5,835 bases of DNA, taken from Geobacter sp. GTDB taxonomy: Bacteria > Desulfobacterota > Desulfuromonadia > Geobacterales > DSM-12255. Position 1 is the first letter of the stretch; the number at the start of each line of letters is the position of its first letter. The translations under genes were made by a program, and so were the position numbers. The stretch lies in NCBI GenBank assembly GCA_012026855.1, contig VEOV01000354.1:1-5835 (forward strand), written 5' to 3'. Under the pieces are notes generated by a model. It worked only from the letters and a program-made list of their open reading frames with translations, made no database searches and was not told where the DNA came from. Below, piece by piece: positions 1 to 4,735 of the stretch.

Positions 1-188
1 ATATGGCCGTTGGCGTAAGGGGGGCCGTCGTGCAGTATGTAGAGCGGCTTGGCTGCTCCGGCAGCTTCAACTTCGCCGTAAAGATTGTCCGTTTCCCATT
101 TGGCGAGGGTTTCCGGTTCCCGCAGATTCAGGTTTGCCTTCATGGGAAAGTCGGTCAGGGGCAGGTTCAGGGTTTCTTTATAATCCAT
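1..188 (-). CDS. ileS: Isoleucyl-tRNA synthetase, N-terminal fragment (runs off the left edge)
   Basis: Cytoplasmic class I aminoacyl-tRNA synthetase that charges tRNA-Ile with isoleucine. Only the first 62 codons are present. The translation begins MDYKETLNLPLTDFPMKANL, the typical IleS N-terminus (TLNLP..DFPM..NL..REP), and residues 50-62 read YILHDGPPYANGH, the conserved block directly preceding the HIGH signature. The HIGH motif itself, the editing domain and the KMSKS loop lie beyond the edge. The ATG at 188-186 is chosen because a GGAGG ribosome binding site (complement of 195-199) sits 6 bases upstream and because this start matches the usual family N-terminus. The gene is divergent from the sensor kinase and has its own likely promoter at 227-255. 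The predicted leader is only about 30 bases, so there is no room for a T-box riboswitch. The identification is firm; only completeness of the rest cannot be judged. Confidence 0.95.
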   Translation of the reverse strand, partial: MDYKETLNLPLTDFPMKANLNLREPETLAKWETDNLYGEVEAAGAAKPLYILHDGPPYANGH

Positions 189-226
189 GGATATCCTCCG
201 GGATAAATGACTGGTCAAAAATAAGT

Positions 227-255
227 AAAGTAGTCAAAACCTGTTGAAAAGTCAA
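227..255 (-). promoter_or_regulatory. Predicted sigma-70 promoter of ileS
   Basis: Read on the minus strand, TTGACT (complement of 250-255) is followed after exactly 17 bases by TACTTT (complement of 227-232). The -35 matches consensus at 5 of 6 bases and the -10 at 3 of 6. The start codon lies about 38 bases beyond the -10, giving a short leader that carries the GGAGG site. The same -10 hexamer and spacing recur in the proposed hrcA promoter. The prediction is by pattern only. Confidence 0.5.
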
Positions 256-290
256 GGATGATGGGGAGTTTGCCTTTTATTACCCTGCAC

Positions 291-319
291 TTGTTGAAGC
301 GGCGGTTTACTGATACAAT
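291..319 (+). promoter_or_regulatory. Predicted extended -10 promoter of the sensor kinase gene
   Basis: TACAAT at 314-319 matches the -10 consensus at 5 of 6 bases and is preceded by TG at 311-312, giving an extended -10 (TGATACAAT). A weak -35, TTGTTG at 291-296, lies 17 bases upstream. Extended -10 promoters tolerate weak -35 boxes. Transcription would begin near 326, leaving a leader of about 22 bases that contains AAGGGG at 338-343 before the ATG at 348. This placement also argues against using the upstream in-frame ATG at 258. Confidence 0.5.
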
Positions 320-347
320 CTGCTCATCAAGTCTTGCAAGGGGCAAC

Positions 348-1796
348 ATGTCCAAGCCGCTTCACATTCTGATAGTTGAAGATTCCGAGGATGATCTCTT
401 TCTGCTGCTGCACGAGCTGCGCAAGGGGGGGTATGCTCCCGAGTATGTCTCTGTCTGTACTGCTGCTGCCATGTCACAGGCCTTGCAGGAGCGCCCCTGG
501 GACGTTGTTACTTCTGACTATAATATGCCCGGGTTTAGTGCTCTGGCGGCCCTCAAGCTTTTGCAGGATTCCGGCCTTGATGTTCCGTTCATAGTGGTTT
601 CCGGCAAAATCGGTGAAGATCAGGCTGTAGCAGCAATGAAGGCCGGTGCGCACGACTATGTGATGAAGCAGAATCTGCCAAGACTGGCGCCGGCCATTGA
701 GCGGGAGTTGCGCGATGCTGCGGAGCGCCGTAAAAGGCGGGAGGCCGAGATTGCCCTGAACAGGCAGTTCAATCAGTTCCGGACGATTTTCGACTCCATG
801 AATGCCATAGTTTATGTTTCCGATTTGCACAACCATGAAGTCCTTTACATGAATCGTTATGCTGTGGCTCTGTTTGGCAATGAATGGCAGGGTAAAGCCT
901 GCTTCAAGGTGTTTCAGGCCGGCAAGGATGTTCCGTGTGATTTCTGTACCAACCCCAGACTGGTAATTGATGGTGTTGCCCAGCCCGCCATGACCACAGA
1001 GCACAGAAACACCATCAACAACAGGTGGTACCAGTGGACCGACCGGGCGATTGAGTGGACCGACGGCCAGTTGGTCAGACTGCAGATTGCGGTCGATATC
1101 ACCGAAATTAAAGAGATGGAGCGGCTGAAAGATGAGATGCTGTCGGCAGTGAGCCATGAAATGCGAACTCCGCTCACGGCGATGCTCGGCTTTACCGAGT
1201 TTCTCCTTGATAATGAAGTAGATCGTCAGGCGCAGCGGGAAATTCTCCAGACGATTCACAAGGAGACTGATCGCCTCAGCGATCTTATCGGCAGCTTCCT
1301 TGATATTCAGCGGATGAAGGATGAAAGCGGCAGTCTTGTTTTCAAGGACATCGCGCCACGGGAGATCCTTGAAGAGGGGGCCAGGCTCTTTGCCCATAGC
1401 AGGGAGTTGCATAAGATCATCATTGACTGCGAAGATAACCTGCCGAAGATTCGTGGCAATGGGGAGAAAATCCACCAGGTCATGATAAATCTGCTTTCAA
1501 ATGCGTGCAAATACTCGCCGGAAGGGTCGCGCATTACACTCAAGGCTACGGCTCAAAGTGGCGAAGTCCTGTTCTGTGTGCAGGATGAAGGGCCGGGAAT
1601 ACCTCTTGAAGTGCGGGAAAAGGTTTTCGAACGGTTTTACCGGATCGATAACTCTGACAGGAGGATGGTGGGTGGTACCGGTCTCGGCCTGGCCCTGGTA
1701 AAAGAGATAATTGCCGCCCACAAGGGGAGGGTCTGGATTGAATCAAACTCTCCGGTCGGTTGCAGTATCTTCTTTACCCTGCCGTCTGCTAATTGA
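348..1796 (+). CDS. Cytoplasmic hybrid sensor histidine kinase, REC-PAS-HisKA-HATPase
   Basis: A 482-residue signalling kinase with no membrane segment, so it is expected in the cytoplasm. The receiver domain (about 5-120) has the acidic pair E11/D12, phosphoacceptor D57 in TSDYNMPG, S85 at the Thr/Ser position and K107. A basic linker (about 122-140) leads to a PAS domain (about 141-255) carrying C185, C197 and C200 in a GKACF...PCDFC pattern. HisKA follows, with H270 in SHEMRTPL. The ATPase domain has an N-box (N381 to N385, NLLSNACKYSP), G1 (DEGPGI, 413-418), F-box (FERFYR, 427-432) and G2 (GGTGLGL, 442-448). All residues needed for activity are present. The ATG at 348 is chosen because AAGGGG lies 4 bases upstream and SKPLHILIVEDSEDD starts the receiver fold directly; the in-frame ATG at 258 would translate through the likely promoter. 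An N-terminal receiver suggests that an upstream kinase controls this one. No partner regulator is adjacent, and the signal is unknown. The 3' end overlaps the convergent gene by 8 bases. Confidence 0.93.
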   Translation: MSKPLHILIVEDSEDDLFLLLHELRKGGYAPEYVSVCTAAAMSQALQERPWDVVTSDYNMPGFSALAALKLLQDSGLDVPFIVVSGKIGEDQAVAAMKAGAHDYVMKQNLPRLAPAIERELRDAAERRKRREAEIALNRQFNQFRTIFDSMNAIVYVSDLHNHEVLYMNRYAVALFGNEWQGKACFKVFQAGKDVPCDFCTNPRLVIDGVAQPAMTTEHRNTINNRWYQWTDRAIEWTDGQLVRLQIAVDITEIKEMERLKDEMLSAVSHEMRTPLTAMLGFTEFLLDNEVDRQAQREILQTIHKETDRLSDLIGSFLDIQRMKDESGSLVFKDIAPREILEEGARLFAHSRELHKIIIDCEDNLPKIRGNGEKIHQVMINLLSNACKYSPEGSRITLKATAQSGEVLFCVQDEGPGIPLEVREKVFERFYRIDNSDRRMVGGTGLGLALVKEIIAAHKGRVWIESNSPVGCSIFFTLPSAN

Positions 1797-2271
1797 TGGC
1801 CTTTACGTGATGTTTGCGTGACTTTTTTGCTTTTTTCGCTTCGGCAAGGGAGAATAGCTCTGCCCGCGAGATTCTCCAGACACCATCTTCCCGGTAAAGC
1901 TTGAATGCCTTGGTCTTGAATTCCGTTTCTCCCGGAGCATCAAAGCCGAGCTTTGCCTTGAGGACTACGCTGTCAGGCCCTTTGACATTCACCGCAACTT
2001 CCTGCATTTTTTCCCAGCAACATGATGGTTTCAGCTCTGCTCCGGACATACGTCTGGCAAAGGACTCCTTGGTGTCATTGCCGTTAATCGTCGTCCGGCC
2101 ATAAAGCTCCGCATAGTTGCCGGCCCTCCAGAGATCGAGGATCTCTTCAAAGCCTCTTTTGGCTTCACTCTTGATGGCACCGGCATCCTGAATCTCTTTT
2201 CCGGCAGCGGTCGCCAGCGATGCAGTCAAGGTCAAAACGGTAACCAGCATCAGTAACAGCAAGCGTTTCAT
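1789..2271 (-). CDS. Small exported protein of unknown function
   Basis: A 160-residue protein I cannot assign to a named family. Residues 1-22 form a clear Sec signal peptide: MKR, a Leu-rich core to about residue 16, then an ATA motif at 20-22 suggesting signal peptidase I cleavage before A23. There is no lipobox cysteine. The mature part of about 138 residues begins with a helical stretch (FEEILDLWRAGNYAELYGR, 41-59), contains adjacent cysteines C84-C85 next to a Trp, then alternating strand-like segments ending in FKLYREDGVWRISRAELF (123-140). That pattern (helix with W..GNY..LY, late 'DGVWRI' strand) resembles SnoaL/NTF2-like small alpha+beta domains, which is a weak inference. The C-terminus is Lys/Arg/His-rich (146-157). 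The start at 2271 is preferred over the in-frame ATG at 2319 because AGGAGG (complement of 2277-2282) is 5 bases upstream and the signal peptide starts there. It lies 22 bases after the amidase gene and is probably cotranscribed with it. Confidence 0.8.
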   Translation of the reverse strand: MKRLLLLMLVTVLTLTASLATAAGKEIQDAGAIKSEAKRGFEEILDLWRAGNYAELYGRTTINGNDTKESFARRMSGAELKPSCCWEKMQEVAVNVKGPDSVVLKAKLGFDAPGETEFKTKAFKLYREDGVWRISRAELFSLAEAKKAKKSRKHHVKAIN

Positions 2272-2293
2272 AAATCCCTCCTGTGCAAATAGA

Positions 2294-3073
2294 TCAATAA
2301 ATTTCAGGCTTTCTGTCATTGAAGCATGGTATCTGCTGGCGCCAGGCAGTCATGGCGTCAAAATCGAGGGTTGCAACGATATTTTGCGGCTCGTAGCCGG
2401 CTTCTGCCAAAAGTTCACCTTTGGGGTCGATGATTATGCTCATGCCGAAGAAATCAAGTTTGCCGGTCATGCCGCAGCAGTTGGCGGCAACGACAAACAG
2501 CTGGTTCTCTATTGCCCGGGCCCTCATCAGGGTGCGCCAGTGTTCCTGGCGGGGCTTGGGCCATTCTCCGGGGACAACAAGGATCTCGGCCCCTTCGATT
2601 GCCAGTCTTCTGGCCAGTTCGGGAAACCGGAGGTCGTAACAGATAAAGACGCCGATCTTCCCCACCGAGCTTTCCACCAGCAGCCATGAGTCGCCGCTGT
2701 CAAAAGAGCGATCCTCCTGCATGAGGGAAAAGAGATGGATCTTGCGGTATTTGCCCAGCAGCTTGCCATTATCCAGCACGTAGGCGCTGTTGTAGACCTT
2801 GCCTCCATGGGGTTCGGGCAGAGAGCCGACAATGACCATGCGGTGTTTTGCCGAAAGCTCTGTCAGTTCGCTGACCAGCCCCTCAGTCTGAGCAGCAAGG
2901 GTGTTCAGCTCTTTGTAGGCAAAACCGGTTGCCCACATTTCCGGCAGTACGGCAAGTTGCACCCCTTCCAGGGCAAGTTTTTCCAGGGATTGACGGACAT
3001 GGGCAAGGTTCGGCCCGATTTCACCCAGCGAAATGGTGAACTGCACGGCAGCGGCTTTGACAGAGTTACTCAT
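2294..3073 (-). CDS. Nitrilase-superfamily amidase, omega-amidase-like (MtnU/YafV/Nit2 group)
   Basis: A 259-residue cytoplasmic carbon-nitrogen hydrolase, the usual length for single-domain members. The catalytic residues are in place: E45 in LPEMWATG, K111 in KYRKIHLF, the second glutamate E120 and nucleophile C145 in ICYDLRFPE. The segment EWPKPR..HW...RARAIENQ (170-191) resembles bacterial omega-amidases, which hydrolyse 2-oxoglutaramate (or 2-oxosuccinamate) to the keto acid and ammonia, for example in methionine salvage. Deaminated-glutathione amidase (Nit1 type) is the main alternative, and substrate cannot be read safely from sequence. The ATG at 3073 is chosen over the upstream in-frame ATG at 3136 because an AAGGAGGAG site (complement of 3082-3090) precedes it by 8-10 bases and the family begins with this KAAAVQF strand; the longer form would translate across the promoter. 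It is the first gene of a probable two-gene unit with the exported protein and is divergent from the hemW operon. Confidence 0.92.
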   Translation of the reverse strand: MSNSVKAAAVQFTISLGEIGPNLAHVRQSLEKLALEGVQLAVLPEMWATGFAYKELNTLAAQTEGLVSELTELSAKHRMVIVGSLPEPHGGKVYNSAYVLDNGKLLGKYRKIHLFSLMQEDRSFDSGDSWLLVESSVGKIGVFICYDLRFPELARRLAIEGAEILVVPGEWPKPRQEHWRTLMRARAIENQLFVVAANCCGMTGKLDFFGMSIIIDPKGELLAEAGYEPQNIVATLDFDAMTAWRQQIPCFNDRKPEIY

Positions 3074-3102
3074 ATCTATATCTCCTCCTTGACGGATAAG
3101 CG

Positions 3103-3130
3103 CTGTCAGTGTAATTGAATTTGCTATACT
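3103..3130 (+). promoter_or_regulatory. Predicted extended -10 promoter of the coiled-coil protein/hemW operon
   Basis: TATACT at 3125-3130 matches the -10 consensus at 5 of 6 bases and has TG at 3122-3123, forming an extended -10 (TGCTATACT). CTGTCA at 3103-3108 is a plausible -35 (4 of 6) with a 16-base spacer. Transcription would start near 3137, about 33 bases before the ATG at 3170. This is the best-looking promoter in the divergent intergenic region. Confidence 0.55.
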
Positions 3131-3136
3131 ATTCAA
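3108..3136 (-). promoter_or_regulatory. Predicted promoter of the amidase operon
   Basis: On the minus strand TTGAAT (complement of 3131-3136) is separated by 17 bases from TACACT (complement of 3108-3113). Each hexamer matches consensus at 4 of 6 bases. Transcription would start near 3101, leaving a leader of about 28 bases that holds the AAGGAGGAG ribosome binding site. It is interleaved with the divergent promoter on the plus strand, so the two may compete for polymerase. Pattern-based only. Confidence 0.4.
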
Positions 3137-3169
3137 GCAGCAGTCATAGAAGAGCGAGGGGGATATTTT

Positions 3170-3517
3170 ATGGGGGTCAAATCATTTTTTTCAACCATAG
3201 CCAAAGGGGGCATCTGGGCAAAAGTGGCCTCCATGGCCATAGAGCATGGTCCGGAACTGTATCGCCAGGCGATGGAGCATTATCAGCGCACCACGGTGAA
3301 CCCGGCCGAAGTAAAGGAAGTTGAACTGCAGCAGAGGGTAGCGCGTCTTGAAGAGCTGCTGCTGGAACAGGAGGCGGTTATCCGGGGAGAAGTGGCGAAG
3401 CGGGAGCTTGCCGAGCAGAAATGCCTGCTCCTGGAGAGTGAAATAACCTGGCTAAGGGTAATAGCGGGAGTACTAGGTCTGGGCTGCATCATCCTGCTGG
3501 CCGTTCTTTTCAAGTAA
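3170..3517 (+). CDS. Small coiled-coil protein with C-terminal membrane anchor, unknown function
   Basis: A 115-residue protein that I do not recognise. Residues 1-45 are a mixed helical region (MGVKSFFSTIAKGGIWAKVA, then a Met/His/Tyr-rich stretch). Residues about 48-92 form a highly charged predicted coiled coil with hydrophobic positions L53, V57, L60, L64 and I71 in 4-3 spacing. Residues 97-114 are one uncharged hydrophobic segment (VIAGVLGLGCIILLAVLF) ending one residue before the stop. There is no N-terminal signal peptide, so the likely topology is tail-anchored, with the body in the cytoplasm. An AGGGGGA site at 3157-3163 lies 6 bases before the ATG. The stop codon directly abuts the hemW GTG start, so the genes are surely cotranscribed and probably translationally coupled. 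A membrane scaffold or partner for heme handling would fit the neighbour, but that is speculation from position alone. Confidence 0.82.
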   Translation: MGVKSFFSTIAKGGIWAKVASMAIEHGPELYRQAMEHYQRTTVNPAEVKEVELQQRVARLEELLLEQEAVIRGEVAKRELAEQKCLLLESEITWLRVIAGVLGLGCIILLAVLFK

Positions 3518-4654
3518 GTGTGCCATGCTGTCTACATCCATATCCCCTACTGCAGCCGCAAATGCAGCTACTGTGATTTCAACTCCACAGCCACCCCGGT
3601 AATTCCCCTTGAGCAGTACACCGAACTCCTCAAAAAGGAGATCCGCTCTGCCGGAGATTTCAAGGAGCTTGCCACAATCTATCTCGGCGGCGGCACGCCG
3701 TCACTCCTCACCCCTGGGGCAGTTGCTGCCATAATCAATGAACTCGGCCGTGGCAACGCCATCCTCCCCGATGCCGAAATAACCCTGGAAGCAAATCCCG
3801 GCACTGTTACGCGGGCATCACTGGAGGGGTACCTGGCAGGCGGCGTCAACCGGCTCTCCATAGGGGTGCAGTCCATGGATGACCGTGAACTGGCGTTTCT
3901 CGGGCGGATCCACTCGGCCGGAGAAGCAGCGGCAGCTTTCGAGGCAGCCCGTGCCGCCGGTTTTACCAATATCGGCATCGACCTGATGCATTCCCTCCCC
4001 GGTCAGACCCTGGAGGGGTGGCGCATAACCCTTGAAACCGCCATTGCCATGGGGCCGGAGCATATCTCTGCCTACGGCCTGACCATCGAACCTGGTACCC
4101 CGCTGTCCGCCTCCCTTGACGCCGGCGAAATCGTACCCCAGGATGAGGATTTGGCGGTCGAGATGTTCGAGCTTACTGCCGAGCTGTTGGGTAAGGCTGG
4201 CTATGAGCATTATGAAATCTCCAATTTTGCCCTGCCGGGATACCGGTCACGCCATAATCAGGTTTACTGGCAGCGTGGCAGTTATCGGGGCTTTGGCGCC
4301 GGTGCCCATTCTTTCCAGCGTGAGCCAGGCTACGGTGTCAGGTGGGCAAACCCGGCAGAGCTGAGCAGTTACGCCAGCCTGGTCACAACAGGAGCAGTGC
4401 CGGACAATGAGCTGCTGCAAAAAAAGGACGCCATGGCGGAAATTTTCTTTCTCGGCTTGAGAATGCTTGACGGGGTAGATCTGGAGAGCTTCCGCAGGGA
4501 GTTTGGCGCGTCTGCCGATGCTGTTTATCCAGGCGTTATTGACCGCTTCGTTGCGTTGGGGCTGCTGCGCCGCTCAGCGACCAAGCTGCAGCTGACTCCC
4601 CAGGGGGTGCTGCTTGCCAATGCCGTGCTCGCTGAATTTATACCCTCCCCTTGA
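3518..4654 (+). CDS. hemW: HemW, radical-SAM heme chaperone (formerly called HemN-like)
   Basis: A 378-residue radical SAM protein of the HemW family, which binds heme and delivers it to respiratory enzymes; homologues were often mislabelled coproporphyrinogen III oxidase. The N-terminus VYIHIPYCSRKCSYCDF holds the [4Fe-4S]-binding CX3CX2C cysteines C12, C16 and C19. Residue 21 is Phe where true HemN has a fourth cysteine (CX3CX2CXC), which favours HemW. GGGTPS at 57-62 is the SAM-contact motif. HNQVYW at 246-251 is the HNxxYW motif linked to heme binding in HemW. A C-terminal winged-helix-like HemN_C region follows. The start must be GTG 3518: the preceding in-frame codon is the TAA of the upstream gene, and the essential HIPYC strand begins only seven codons later. 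No good ribosome binding site precedes the GTG, consistent with coupling to the upstream gene. The stop codon lies inside the -35 box of the hrcA promoter. Confidence 0.95.
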   Translation: MCHAVYIHIPYCSRKCSYCDFNSTATPVIPLEQYTELLKKEIRSAGDFKELATIYLGGGTPSLLTPGAVAAIINELGRGNAILPDAEITLEANPGTVTRASLEGYLAGGVNRLSIGVQSMDDRELAFLGRIHSAGEAAAAFEAARAAGFTNIGIDLMHSLPGQTLEGWRITLETAIAMGPEHISAYGLTIEPGTPLSASLDAGEIVPQDEDLAVEMFELTAELLGKAGYEHYEISNFALPGYRSRHNQVYWQRGSYRGFGAGAHSFQREPGYGVRWANPAELSSYASLVTTGAVPDNELLQKKDAMAEIFFLGLRMLDGVDLESFRREFGASADAVYPGVIDRFVALGLLRRSATKLQLTPQGVLLANAVLAEFIPSP

Positions 4655-4679
4655 CAATTCACCGCATAATTATTACTTT
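4651..4679 (+). promoter_or_regulatory. Predicted sigma-70 promoter of the hrcA-grpE heat-shock operon
   Basis: A consensus -35, TTGACA at 4651-4656, is followed by a 17-base spacer and TACTTT at 4674-4679 (3 of 6 to the -10 consensus). Predicted initiation is near 4686, just at the left edge of the CIRCE operator, the usual geometry for HrcA repression of a vegetative promoter. The TGA stop of hemW (4652-4654) is embedded in the -35 hexamer, so no spacer separates the two transcription units. Confidence 0.65.
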
Positions 4680-4689
4680 AGGGCTGTAA

Positions 4690-4716
4690 TTAGCACTCGC
4701 CGGTCAGGAGTGCTAA
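4690..4716. promoter_or_regulatory. CIRCE operator (HrcA binding site)
   Basis: The sequence is a perfect TTAGCACTC-N9-GAGTGCTAA inverted repeat, identical to the CIRCE consensus. The pairing extends two more bases on each side (4688-4718), giving 11-base arms. It lies between the predicted promoter and the hrcA ribosome binding site, so bound HrcA would block initiation and the operon would be autoregulated. Seven T residues (4717-4723) directly follow the right arm, making the transcribed hairpin look partly like an intrinsic terminator. Confidence 0.97.
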
Positions 4717-4724
4717 TTTTTTTC

Positions 4725-4730
4725 AGGGGA
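4725..4730 (+). promoter_or_regulatory. Ribosome binding site that decides the hrcA start
   Basis: AGGGGA lies 5 bases before ATG 4736 but only 2 bases before the adjoining in-frame GTG 4733 and 17 bases before ATG 4748. The spacing favours ATG 4736 as the true start. It is the only Shine-Dalgarno-like sequence between the CIRCE element and the coding region. Confidence 0.65.
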
Positions 4731-4735
4731 AAGTG

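Noticed and set aside
3..206. 67-codon plus-strand open frame at the left edge
   Set aside because: It is antisense to the ileS 5' end, whose protein matches the family N-terminus closely.
189..226. T-box or other riboswitch in the ileS leader
   Set aside because: The distance from the predicted start of transcription to the ATG is about 30 bases, far too short, and no specifier loop or T-box sequence is present.
258..347. Longer N-terminus for the kinase, starting at ATG 258
   Set aside because: It has no receiver-like residues, lacks good ribosome-binding spacing, and covers the predicted extended -10 promoter. ATG 348 starts directly at the receiver fold.
474..1475. 333-codon open frame on the minus strand, opposite the sensor kinase
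   Set aside because: It lies entirely within a clearly functional kinase gene on the other strand, has no recognisable domain, and its composition is what a codon-phase shadow would give. Its length is notable but not sufficient.
1805..1845. T-rich stretch after the kinase stop as an intrinsic terminator
   Set aside because: Two runs of T occur, but I find no convincing GC-rich hairpin before them, and the bases are Lys codons of the convergent gene read on the other strand.
3074..3136. Longer N-terminus for the amidase, starting at ATG 3136
   Set aside because: It would translate through the predicted promoter and the strong AAGGAGGAG site. The family normally begins at the first beta strand, as with ATG 3073.
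3518..4654. Annotation as oxygen-independent coproporphyrinogen III oxidase (HemN)
   Set aside because: The fourth cysteine of HemN's CX3CX2CXC is replaced by Phe21, and the HNxxYW heme-binding motif of HemW is present.
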